Assembly (NCBI GenBank): GCA_036785325.1
Contig: JAXIVH010000001.1
Span: 13,580,879-13,644,878 of the forward strand
DNA: 64,000 nucleotides
Origin: Urophycis tenuis
Lineage: Eukaryota > Chordata > Actinopteri > Gadiformes > Phycidae
Direction of reading: 5' to 3'
Shown: positions 24,111-34,735 of the stretch, piece after piece
Layout of the letters: each line of letters opens with the position of its first letter
Position numbering within the stretch: position 1 is the first letter of the stretch
Program-made: the position numbers and the translations under genes
The notes under the pieces: model-generated
What the model was told of the DNA's origin: nothing
Databases searched by the model: none
Seen by the model: the letters and a program-made list of their open reading frames with translations, nothing else

Positions 24111-25918
24111 GTATTCTCATAATTATTTTGTGATCACCGACCCTAACAACTTTAAATGTTTATGTGTGGATGTTTATGTCATGGTGGTTTAGTGGTGGCC
24201 AGCTACTGAACTCTTTAACAAACGAAGCCCTGGTGAGTCATCACTAGTGTGATGGTAAACCTGAGCTGGTTACCAATGCGATGGAGCGAAGCTTTACACT
24301 CTCCGTCTCATTTCTCCTCCCTGCGTCTTTCTGCCACCGTACCTTTCTGCACTTCTTATTCTGCACAAGCTATTAAAAATCTCTGTGGCCTCTCTCGGCG
24401 TGTTTTCTGTGTCTTTCATAGCTTTCTTTTCACGTGTCTCCTTTTCCACTTTGCACCGCTTGGTTCTTTAAAATCGTTCATGTTTCTGCTGTTTTTTTTG
24501 TTTTTTTTTACTCCCATCTTGCAATTAAATTAGCCACAGTTTTCACATCTTGCAGTGAGAGCCCTTACGCAGGTCCACAGATGGAAAACTTTCTGTTACT
24601 TAGTAACAGACATCGGAACCGAGGGTAAAAATATCGCTGCTTTGGCTGACATTTGCAGTCACCCTGCTGGATGTCACGCTGTGTCACTGGGTCGCCGTCA
24701 ATCGTCAAGTATCAAGAAGAGTTGATACTCTTTCAATTTAAAAGTGAATTGATACTCCGTGTCTACTCCGGGCGGAATGGACGTAATGTTGCCCCCCAGG
24801 TTACAGAGGCTGATCGACTCCCAGCTGAAAGGTTCTGGGTTCGATTCCCAATGTCCACAGTCTGCCTGTCTCTTCATCCTTGAGCGAGATATCCTAAATA
24901 CCTGCTCCTTATTGAAATGTGTCTTAAATTCACTGTAGCCTACGTTGCTTCAGATGAAAGGTCAGTATAGCTCCAAACACGCATTCCTAACTTTTTATTT
25001 TATGTATTTAATTGTAATTAATTAATTGGAGTGAATTATGAATGAATTATTCAACTTAAGTTTTTCCAACCATGAAAAGTGGGTAAGTCAAAATATTTCG
25101 CATTACTCTCACGTTTTGTCACCCTCACATTAAAGGCCGTCATGTAAAGGGAATTATCCAAATTTGACAAAAAACAGCTAAGTACTGATATCCTTCAGAA
25201 TAAAGAGACCTGACACCTCGTAGGATTTGCACCCACTTACGAGGTTTGCAACCATGGTTACAAAGGTTTTATGGAGCCTACATCATGCTGCTATTCCCTG
25301 CAGAGCCACAAGTGAAGCCACACTGCTACGACTCAACGGGCCAGATGGGGGCAGCAAAGTCTGCCGCACAAACTGCCGCCACGGCAACAACAAACATCCA
25401 TCTTTGTTTATTCTAATCTCCAGGCGTTCGGCCGGAGTTACTCCATGACGCTCCCCGCCCGGCTGCGGCCCCCCCCTTCTCCGACCCCCCAGCTGCTCTC
25501 CGGGGGGCCGCCCACGTTCCACGCCTCTCTCAGACGGCCTGCGCAGCGGCAGGCGTCCTGGCAGGATTGGCCCTCCAAGGCCCCTACCCCCTGGGAGGCG
25601 GCCTGCCGCAGCCCCCTGGGCTCCGTGGACGAGGCCTTCAGCTTCCAGAGCCTCCCGGCTGCCGTGGCGCCCGGCCGCTGGGCCCCGCCCGGCCTCGGGG
25701 CCCCCCCCCCCGGCCACCGCCGCTCCCTGCCCGAGCCCCCGGCCGACTGGACGCATCGGGTGTCCTTGGAGGTCCCGTGCTCTCCGAGCCCGGCGGCGGC
25801 CTACTGCCTGCAGCCCGGGGCCCACACTCTACCGGCCTACTGTGGCCCCCCGTTCAGGAGGGGAGCTCGCCTCTCAGGCGGGGGCCGCATCTTCCAGGGA
25901 TTGATGGGAAGCCATTGA
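21293..25918 (+). CDS. synpo2: Synaptopodin-2 (myopodin), main and C-terminal exons
   Basis: The large exon opens with ATG 21293 and stays open to TAG at 23300-23302 (669 aa); a donor after CCG at 23257 (gtggcc) instead joins in phase 0 to the exon at 25424-25918 (165 codons with TGA), giving about 819 aa. Myopodin is an actin-bundling, Z-disc-associated adaptor that shuttles to the nucleus. Diagnostic blocks in order: GKGVSMFARRRQRLDEMAQE near the start, NRTAKPFG, ASRDERISVPAKK, SLGAEACNFMQP with PPPVAPKPAV, GRGAELFARRQSRMEKFVVD, SPTPSLPNSWRYSS, RAPPPLSYNPI, LEVMKHQPYQLDSSLF and KPTFSAKKP. The terminal exon has PTPWEAACRSPLGSVDEAF and EPPADWTHR, as in the long mammalian isoforms, while reading through the donor gives QWRPVAVQL, matching the short-isoform end (QVWKPS type). 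The PDZ domain of long mammalian forms is not seen upstream. A possible AATAAA for the read-through form is at 23649. Neighbour myoz2 supports synpo2 rather than its paralogues. Confidence 0.92.
24044..24110. repeat. (ATT)n microsatellite
   Basis: About 22 uninterrupted att units. Confidence 0.97.
24790..24905 (+). mobile_element. tRNA-derived SINE copy
   Basis: A box-B-like GGTTCTGGGTTCGATTCCCA is followed by atgtccacagtctgcctgtc and a body ending in cctgctccttattgaaatg. The same head and body recur at 27400-27480, 30310-30410, 33270-33360, 47080-47190 and 53110-53230, defining one SINE family in this window. Confidence 0.65.
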
Positions 25919-28900
25919 TTAAGGATCATTTATCCTGGATTCCCCTGTTTGGGATTACTATAGTGCACTGTATCTTACATATTAGATAAGACAATAATAC
26001 AGTATGAACACGACGTAGGACGGCAGCACAGATAGAATACGTTCACTATATATCGGTAACCAACAAACTTAGATGCTTTAGAAGAACACATCAATCCTCT
26101 CCTGAGGTATTTAGAAACACATGCAGGATGAATGACTCTGCACTCAGTCTAACTCAGGCGCAGGTTAAAAATACTGTATATTTGATAACACGGTTCCAGG
26201 ATTGTCTTGTAGACCAGAGGAATCTGATTGCTGGTTTTCTAACTTGTCCGTTAGAAAAGCAGGGAGCAGCGATGGCAGAGCAAGTAGAGTGCGTTTGTAT
26301 GAACGCGTTACAGATGTTGAGAGGAAAAACGAAAAGGTGAATGAAGGTTTGTAGACCACAAGGTCCATAGCAGCATGTTGCATTATGAATACATTCATGT
26401 TAAGGGATGTAATATTAAGGTTGTTAACACAGAGCTTGTATTTCAAATGTCTAAGTGCTAGTTGTGTGATTTATCTGATTGGCTCTGAGTCAACATGAGT
26501 CTAATCACATCAGCGCATTAATCTGAATAGACTACAGGGACACTTTATGAAACATAATCAGTGAGGTATTTCAGCGTGTCACGTTTGTTATCAAGAGGGT
26601 GAACTTTGCACGCGTTTAACGGCCGGCTGTGTGGAGACACTGTGTGTGACACTGAATTCTCAGCACCGAACTCTGGCTGTGTGGTTGCGGGTCCCAAAAG
26701 GACCGCCTCACAGGCCAGCGCAGGGTCATGGTTTTACCTTTGAGCAACGCAATGAAACGCTAATGTCACACTTTGAAATCACGGTGCGGTTGTAGGGGTT
26801 TACAAAGGGGGCCGACGCCAGGCAGCAGAGAGCTACTGCTGCTGCCCTTCCCTTCATCATCGTACCTCACCTTATGTCACTATGAACCATGCCGGTGTGC
26901 AGCGAAATGTCCAAATACTTACTAATACTAGTAATTACGGTTGGGGGTATTGGAATTGGGTTGTAGTACACTCTACTGTGGCACGTCATTTTTACACAAA
27001 TAAAACATTGATTGAACCTCCAACAAAAGAGTGTGTTTCTATCTGCAGCCTCAGGAGGTCCTCTGTGAGCAGGCCGAGGACCGAAGGGTGCACACCTCCT
27101 CTGTACAATCCCCCCAGGTCTCAGTGCTGGTGTGTCCTAATGATGGAGCCATCGCGTGTGCAGTCACCACAGCTTCAGTCACGGCTGACACGGCAACCGC
27201 ATGGAGTGGTTGCAGCGTTAAGTTGTGTCGGGCGGCGTTAAGTTATGGGAACGTAGTCCTTCGTCACGCGATGTCTCTGTGTTCATGTATAAAAAACGGG
27301 ACGCGAACGGAAGTGTCTTGTTTGGCACCTTGGTGCAGAGTGAGCATGTGGGAGTGGTAGGGGAGGACAGTGTGCAGAGGTCAGTGTGTGTGGCTGACCT
27401 CTGACCTGGAGCCGAAAGGTTCTGGATTAAGCCCCGATGCTGAGGGTCATCCTGTAGGCATCCTTGGGCAAGATGCTGACCCCTGCCTGCTCCTTAATGA
27501 CCCGTCTCTGTACTATCTAACCCCTGCCTGCTCATTAATGACCTGTCTCTGTACTATCTAACCCCTGCCTGCTCATTAATGACCTGTCTCTGTACTGTCT
27601 AACCCCTGCCTGTTCCTTAATGACCTGTCTCTGTACTGTCTAACCCCTACCTGCTCCTTAATGACCTGTCTCTGTACTGTCTAACCCCTGCCTGCTTCTT
27701 AATGATCTGTCTCTGTACTGTCTAACCCCTACCTGCTTCTTAATGATCTGTCTCTGTACTGTCTAACCCCTGCCTGCTCCTTAATGATCTGTCTCTGTAC
27801 TGTCTAACCCCTACCTGCTCCTTAATGATCTGTCTCTGTACTGTCCAATCCCTACCAGCACCTTAGTGACATGTCTATCCCCTGCCTGCTCCTTAATAAC
27901 CTGTCTCTGTACTGTCTAACCCTACCTGCTCCTTAATGATATGTAACTATTAAACTATTACAGATGGACCTTGGAGATCAAACCCAGAACCCTTTCACTG
28001 GGAGTCAGTCACCCCAATCCATACAGTGCCCTGCAACATCCAGAGAGCAAACTGTTAAATGATCACTAAAGGACTTGTGCTCAAGGATTTATGCTAAAGG
28101 ACTTGATGTGCTAAATGTGCTGAATGACTAAATGGTAGTAAAAACGGCAGAAAGCAAGCCTTTAGAGGGTAGAAGAGTAGCATGTTCCTCCCGAAGAGTA
28201 TCATGGAGCAGGGGCATTACTATTATTCCTGCTCTCCCCGCCTCCCCTGGTGACTATACTTGTCCCGCGGTGTTTGTGAGTGGTTTTGAGTGTTTGGCAG
28301 TTTAAATTTAGCCTATTGATGTAAGCTGCATTCCGGGGACAACAGACACAGAGACACCCACTCTCTTGCCTTCAGTGTCCCCCAGTGTGAAGCTCAGGGA
28401 AGATCACGCTACCTATGGTGACCCCTGAGTCCCATTGACTCTCCTCCAGGACATAGGCAGAACCCAGGGACTCCCTCTCAGGTATTTAGGCCTTTGGAAG
28501 AATGCTTGGTGAATGTGTGCTTTGGGGTTTTTTTTTTTGGGGGGGGGAAGTCTCTGAAAACGTTTGCATATCTATAAGCTGGGGAATCAATACTGTCATT
28601 TGTTTGTTGATTGATAAGGGTGATAGACACACAGCTACAATTAATATTAATATTTTTTTCATATTTAGTTATTAACAAGAGGAGTTTTAATCTCAGAAAG
28701 GTTTTATGTTTTAAGAACCGGACTAAATATAAACACTTTAATCCCTGTTTGGCATCCTGTTGCAAGGTCACAAGATTGGATGACTGATCAGTGCATGATT
28801 CAATTTAATTGTCGAAAATTAAAATATATAAATCTATGTAAATTATATTGATTTATCAAGTTCAAGTTTTGCGGATTGTAACAATAAAAATTAGGATAAT

Positions 28901-29521
28901 TAAATTGCTACATAATAACGTGTTCTGGATTTATATGAGATGACATTATCTATAGAATCTCTGAAGAATCGTTTGAAAACAAAAGCAATACCAGTTATTT
29001 ATTTTGTCGAGATATATTCCTAATTCATGTAAAGTTTGAACTAATTAGTACATCATTATTGAAACTATTTTCAATGAAATGATGATAAATACATTCACAA
29101 AGTGTTATGAACATGACACAGTTGGCCTATGTATTTAGTACATTTGACATTTTAAATATAGGATTTGATTTTTCCTTAATGGAAACTGAAGCGAATTCTT
29201 GTGAGGAGCAACTTCTGTTGGATTACGTAACCAGCCCATGAAATTGAGACAGGGATCCATTTATTCAGTTCATATAAGCCCTCAAATCCCCAGTAGGCTA
29301 TATAGGCTATTGGCCTGTATTAAAGCTTCCTCACCTTACCAACATTTTCTATCACATCCATTTAACTTATTATACTTCAGCAGAAACTCGAACCCATATC
29401 CTAAGAAGGGTAGATTTGTATCTCGATGGACTCCTACACAATGTCTGGTTTCATTCTGAAACAACAGCCAGCTCTGTGTTGTGTTCCTGCAGCGTTCTGT
29501 GCTCGGGCCTCCGGCAGCACC
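25919..29521. other. Intergenic region between synpo2 and myoz2
   Basis: No gene was recognised. It contains a SINE with a tandem array grown from its body (27400-27945), a second SINE head in reverse orientation near 27965-28010, and AT-rich sequence from 28500 to 29350. A 5' UTR exon of myoz2 may end near 29520. Confidence 0.55.
27400..27945 (+). repeat. SINE with its 3' body expanded into a ~42-bp tandem array
   Basis: A SINE head (gaaaggttctggattaagcc at 27413) runs into a body containing cctgctccttaatgacccgt. That body then repeats about ten times as a roughly 42-bp unit (cctgcctgctccttaatgac plus ctgtctctgtactgtctaacc) to about 27945, with small differences between units. Confidence 0.88.
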
Positions 29522-31538
29522 ATGTCTCAGTTCTGTACGATGCCCGCGGGCCAGAGGAAGATCCACGCAGCCGCTATCTGCCGAGAGGTCCACGGGACCA
29601 ACGGTAGGGTTTCAGGATCCGGTCGGACGCAGATGAAGTAGAACCACTGAAACACAATGGGCCGCCGAGCGGCCATTTTATTGTCGGTTGACAGTAAGTC
29701 AGGAGCCATCCTCCTGCTGGCCATAAATAAGCTAATGGGATAGTTTAACTGCCCATCGCTTTGTCGTTGTCCTTTTTCTGAGCGGCTATTTCGGGGGTGG
29801 GGTAGGGGAGGAGGGTGTGGGAGTGTGGACCAACTGGGTGAGGTTGTTTGGCTATGCTAAAGGTCTCTGACAGCTGTGGCGCATTCCGCGTGCAGCGCGA
29901 GTGGGTAAGCATCCTGCCCGCGGTACGCAGGGTCTCAAGTGCAACGATGGACGCGTTTCCACTGCTGGGCTCCCTGGGAAAGTGTTAGGGACGTCAAGTC
30001 TGTGAGACACTGACACACAGGCGGACCACTGGACAATCAGCAGGACCAGTTGTAGGAAAATAGGCCCATGCGTTTTGTTCAAGCAGTAGCCGTGTTTTTA
30101 AAGTACGTATCATTTGGTCAGTGTTCAGAACTCAGAAACAAACTCAACAAACTGAAAGGTGATCTATTTATAGAAATGATTTGTTCTAATGGGGTTACTG
30201 ACTTATGTTAGCCATCATTTATGGTGTCAGTGACATTTCAGAGGACAACACACACTACAGCACGCACACACAAGATACAGAGGCAGGATGTGGTGGTTCA
30301 TGTGTTCATGACTCCCAGCGGAAGGGTCTTTGTTCTGGGTTCAAACCCCAATATCTGCAGTCAGCCTGACCCCTGACCCCTGTCTGCTCTTAAATGACCT
30401 GAATCAATTCCCTCTGAAGACCTTTTGGATCAGAGTGTCAGCTAAATCAACTGCGAGGTAAACAGTGACCCCGTGTCGTTGTGCTCCTGGAGGCGTGGCC
30501 ATGGACCTGGGGAAGAAGCTGAGCACCCCGCAGGACATCATGCTGGAGGAGCTGTCCCTCATGTCCAACCGCGGCTCGCGGCTCTTCAAGATGCGCCAGC
30601 GCCGCTCCGACAAGTACACGTTTGAGAGCATCCAGAACGAGGCCAACGCGCTGTTCCATGTGAGTACAGCGGTGATGCCTGTACCAATAGTAACATCACA
30701 GTGATAACATCACTAACTCTGTTCCATGTGAGTACAGCGGTGATGCCTGTACCAATAGTAACATCACAGTGATAACATCACTAACTCTGTTCCATGTGAG
30801 TACAGCGGTGATGTACCAATAGTAACATCACAGTGATAACATCACTAACTCTGTTCCATGTGAGTACAGCGGTGATGCCTGTACCAATAGTAACATCACT
30901 AACTCTGTTCCATGTGAGTACAGCGGTGATACCTGTACCACTAGTAACATCACATCAACAGTGATAATATCACTAACTCTGTTCCATGTGAGTACAGCGT
31001 TGATGCCTGTACGAATAGTAACATTGACAGTGATAACATCACTAACTCTGTTCCATGTGAGTACAGTGGTGATGCCTGTACTAATAGTAACATCACAGTG
31101 ATAACATCACTAACTCTGTTCCATGTGAGTACAGCGGTGATGTACCAATAGTAACATCACAGTGATAACATCACTAACTCTGTTCCATGTGAGTACAGCG
31201 GTGATGCCTGTACCAATAGTAACATCACATCAACAGTGATAATATCACTAACTCTGTTCCATGTGAGTACAGCGTTGATGCCTGTACGAATAGTAACATT
31301 GACAGTGATAACATCACTAACTTTGTTCCATGTGAGTACAGCCGTGACGCCTGTACCAATAGTAACATCAACAGTAATAACATAATGTAGTAATAACAAC
31401 TGCACATTAATAATAATAACTGTTGCATGTATTACAGAGGTAATATTTATATGAGAAATAATAGGCAACAGCAATAATAACAACAAACAACTTTCTGTAT
31501 TTTCCATCTTCGAAATACAGTTTATCTGATCTTAACAA

Positions 31539-31576
<38 letters not shown>

Positions 31577-33707
31577 ATAATAATAATAATAATAATAATA
31601 TAATAATAATAATAATAATTATTATTATTATTATAAATGTTATAACGACAATATTACAATTGTCATATTTTACAATAGAATTTGATTATTATTAATGAAA
31701 ACCCCTTTATTATTGTACTACCCTTTAAAGCAGATCACAAACATGAATACACTATATGGTTTGAATGACATAGAAGATAGGAGTTAGCATTATTTGTGTC
31801 ACCGATGAATGAAAGTGAATGAAGAATGCGTCTAACTGAGACGTGTACATGCTGGTGTGAGGCGGGTGGCCGCCAGGCAGTGCAGATGTTGCTCTGAAAC
31901 ATTCAGCACATAGGAGAGTTAGGAGGCATGAAACCTGAGTGGCTCCTCAGGTCTGTCGCTCGGCTAGCACTTACACTCCTGTCACTATCGTTCATGTGCG
32001 TGTGTTGAGCACGTGCACACCAGACATCTGTACATCTGTTCTCCTGTGGTTTGCCTGTGCACTCTCTTGTGTCCATACTTGTGTGCATGTGAGTTGAACA
32101 AAAAAAAACGCCAACCATGTTTATTTGCAAGTAGTTATGCCCTGTCGCATGGTTCATTGTCTCTTCTGCAGAATGACCCTTTAACTCAGAATGCTGAGAT
32201 CAGTGTAGATGGAGAAAACACATCTTTCACTACTGAAGATGCTGCTAATGCACAATGCATTGCAACAGGTAATTACAAAACAAGGACGAATGCAAATGTG
32301 TGTTGTGTCATTTGGTTGCATGGTCGTTAAACAGGTGGTCTAACCCTAATAACTAACCCACATAACAAGCCTGATGCACACATTTTGTATGTATTTTTGG
32401 AAAAACAGCCAGTATGTTTAGAGGACTGCGTGACAAATCTGACTGTGAAACAGAAATGAAGCATTGCGCCGTTAACTGCACTAACAAGTGTTTCAGTGAA
32501 TGGCTGCTGGACCCTGTCAGGCCCTGTGTGTAATGCAGTACCACCCTGACTGCAAGGTGTATCCCCCTTCAATTTAACAAAGTGCTTTTTATACACCTCG
32601 CCAGCATGCACTATTTTAAGAGGACAGGAGCGGCCAACACATGATGGTGTTGCCTAGGTGACATGCAGCAGTTCATCATTCTAAGAGCACATCTTAAACA
32701 CGCCGTTAGGGCTGGCTGTGGAGCCGCAGGAGAAAGTCATGACTCATAAAATGGTGACTTTGGCTTGAATTTCTCCAGCCGATCCGGCGGCTGAGGGCTG
32801 CAGTGTTATGGGCGTGTCCAAATGCTATCACTCGCCGTGGGAACAGGCTATCATCCATGACCCTGACCTGGCCGAGACCCTCAAGATGAAGATGCCAGAG
32901 CTGGGGCCTAGAGCAGAGCTCCCTGACTACAAGAGCTTCAACCGGTAAGAGTGTAGTATATAATATATAGGTAAGAGTATACAACTGTAGTATATACTAT
33001 ATAGGTAAGAGTATAGTATATACTATATAGGGAAAGTGTAGTATATAATATATAGGTAAGAGTATAGTATATAGTATAGGTAAGAGTGTAATATATAAAA
33101 TATAGGTAAGAGTATAGTATATAATATATAGGTAAGAGAATAGTATATACTATATAGGTAAGAGTATAGTATATAGGTAAGGGTATAGTATATAATAAGC
33201 GTATTCTGAGCGTCAGATAGATATACGCTATAGGGCGCAGGATACTCTAGCGGTGGTTCAGGTGTTAACCTCTAGACTCCCAGTCAAAAGGTTCTGGGTT
33301 CAAACCCCAGTTGGTCTGTCTACCTGAAAGCATCCTTGTGCACGAACCTGTAAACCTGCTCCTGACAACATGCACCTGAACACTGTGGTTGTGATAATGG
33401 CGTCTGCTCATGAGTGAGTCATAACGGTGCAATGGAGGTCCAGACCAGGTGATCAGGAGGTGTGTTTGTGCGTCCCAGGGTGGCCACCCCGTTTGGCGGC
33501 TTTGAGCGCGCGCCCAAGGGGATCCGCTTCAAGCTCCCGGAGGTGGACCTGAACCCGCCCAGCTACCCCGAGCTGCAGCAGCCCGAGGCCAGGAGGCCCA
33601 CCTTCAACAGGACGGCCCAGGGCTGGATATCTGACGGGACCACCCCGTTCATCCCCTCCGGCCCCGCCTTGGAGCCTGAGGGGATCCCAGAGTCTGAGGA
33701 CCTCTAG
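29522..33707 (+). CDS. myoz2: Myozenin-2 (calsarcin-1)
   Basis: Five coding exons join in frame: 29522-29603, 30493-30659, 32172-32268, 32779-32944 and 33479-33707 (741 nt, 246 aa plus TAG; human about 264 aa). Myozenins are small Z-disc proteins that bind alpha-actinin, filamin C, telethonin and calcineurin and so link the sarcomere to calcineurin signalling. Recognisable blocks: the start MSQFCTMPAGQRKIHAAAIC with REVHG, then MDLGKKLSTPQDIMLEELS, NRGSRLFKMRQRRSDKYTFE, KCYHSPWEQAIIHDPDL, AELPDYKSFNRVATPFGGFE, FNRTAQGWIS and the C-terminal ESEDL that serves as a PDZ ligand in the family. A PPSY motif lies before the second-last block. The position between synpo2 and usp53 matches the mammalian MYOZ2 locus. 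The start ATG follows a possible UTR acceptor (cctccggcag). Odd: introns 2 and 4 each begin with a minisatellite that repeats the splice donor. Confidence 0.95.
30305..30410 (+). mobile_element. tRNA-derived SINE copy in myoz2 intron 1
   Basis: It carries the box-B-like ttctgggttcaaaccccaat and a body with cctgacccctgtctgctctt, as in the other copies of this family. Confidence 0.55.
30660..31370 (+). repeat. Minisatellite repeating the myoz2 exon 2 splice donor
   Basis: Units of about 56 to 76 bp (commonly 68) each end in ctctgttccat and start with gtgagtacagcggtgatgcc. The word gttccatgtgagtac occurs once at the true exon 2 border (30653) and ten more times at about 30721, 30789, 30853, 30907, 30981, 31050, 31118, 31182, 31256 and 31324. 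The exon end reads GCGCTGTTCCAT, so its last bases belong to the repeat unit. Confidence 0.95.
31535..31635. repeat. (ACT)n/(AAT)n array
   Basis: Triplet tract in myoz2 intron 2: act units followed by aat and then att, able to fold back at the aat/att junction. Confidence 0.93.
32945..33195 (+). repeat. Minisatellite repeating the myoz2 exon 4 splice donor
   Basis: Starting exactly at the intron's first base, about ten units of 19 to 34 bp have the form gtaagagtatagtatata ... tatatag. Every junction therefore reads atag followed by gtaaga, that is, an acceptor-like AG directly followed by a donor-like GTAAGA. Confidence 0.93.
33257..33360 (+). mobile_element. tRNA-derived SINE copy in myoz2 intron 4
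   Basis: The stretch gactcccagtcaaaaggttc followed by tgggttcaaaccccagttgg and a body ending cctgtaaacctgctcctgac matches the family described at 24790. Confidence 0.6.
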
Positions 33708-33756
33708 AGGAGTCCCTCTGGGTCCCCAGCGGGGCCGCGGCCTGGGGTGGCACAAA

Positions 33757-33762
33757 AATAAA
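33757..33762 (+). terminator. Polyadenylation signal of myoz2
   Basis: AATAAA lies 50 bp after the myoz2 stop codon, giving a very short 3' UTR if used. Confidence 0.6.
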
Positions 33763-33923
33763 AAGATATGAAAAGTATACATGATCTGCACTGCTCTGTA
33801 AAGGTTGGGTGTGGATGTCTGGTCCGCCCCCTTCTGGGTTTTTTCTCTGCCACACCTTCTAAATTAGTCCTGACACCCCACTCTCCACGACCACTTTACC
33901 ATCATTATCTCACTGGGCCTTAG

Positions 33924-34012
33924 TTACCTGGTGGCCATCTTGGTTCCGAATTGGTTCTCAATGTTAGCTAGCGTTGAGAACCAATTTGGAACCAAGATGG
34001 CTACCAGGTGAA
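33924..34012. repeat. Near-perfect hairpin of ~40-bp arms
   Basis: The left arm, acctggtggccatcttggtt then ccgaattggttctcaa, is mirrored by ttgagaaccaatttggaacc then aagatggctaccaggt, with a short centre around tgttagctagcg. Only a few mismatches occur. It may be a tiny foldback transposon. No gene lies here. Confidence 0.85.
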
Positions 34013-34439
34013 TAAGACACACTGGAACCTTTTGATGTTGTTGCTGCTTGGTAACGAGATGGCTGGTCTTTGTCTCCATACTCTCAGTCACAAAGGCTTC
34101 AGCTTGTATGGCTAGGTTTGATGATAGATGTGTTAAGTTAACTATTTCCTGTTATAGTGAACTGTGAGGAAACAGATCTTTACAATGTTGGGCTTATCCC
34201 AACATTTCATGTCAAACTGTTCTTTTCCCTCTGTGACAGGACTGGAAAAAGAGAAAAACAAATATTGATTCTTGATGTTTGAATATTGTTTTGTTGAAAT
34301 GTTTGAACTTTGGTCCGCTTGTGTGTTGTTGATTTAAAGAGACTTTTCTCACACAGTCCAGTGTCAGGTGGCTTCACAGCACATTGCATGAGCAATCAGG
34401 AGGAACCATGATGGAATGTAAATAGCAGCCTGCAGTATA

Positions 34440-34735
34440 TGAACATACAGTGTTCATACAGTGTTCACACAGTGTTCACTATATGAACACACGGTGTTCA
34501 TACAGGGTTCACACAGTGTTCATACAGTGTTCACACACTGTTCACTATCTGAACACACGGTGTTCATACAGTGTTCATACAGTGTTCACTATGAACACAC
34601 AATGTTCATACAGTGTTCATGCAGTGTTCACTATGAACACACAGTGCTCACACAGTGTTCACTATGAACATACGGTGTTCATACAGTGTTCACTATGAAC
34701 ACACAGTGTTCATACAGTGTTCACTATGAACACTC
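34440..34735. repeat. Minisatellite of inverted GAACA/TGTTC words
   Basis: About 290 bp is composed of cagtgttcatacagtgttca and actatgaacacac variants, so TGTTC and GAACA motifs alternate about every 10 to 16 bp in both orientations. Confidence 0.9.

Larger units (their letters stand above)
23341..25423. other. Last synpo2 intron (or 3' UTR of the short form)
   Basis: It contains A runs at 23337-23361 and 23479-23491, an (ATT)n array at about 24044-24110, and a SINE at 24790-24900. No other gene is recognised. Confidence 0.6.

Noticed and set aside
24790..24905. tRNA gene candidate (box A/B-like words)
   Set aside because: The box-B-like part is good but no cloverleaf closes, and the same head plus body recurs elsewhere, so it is a SINE.
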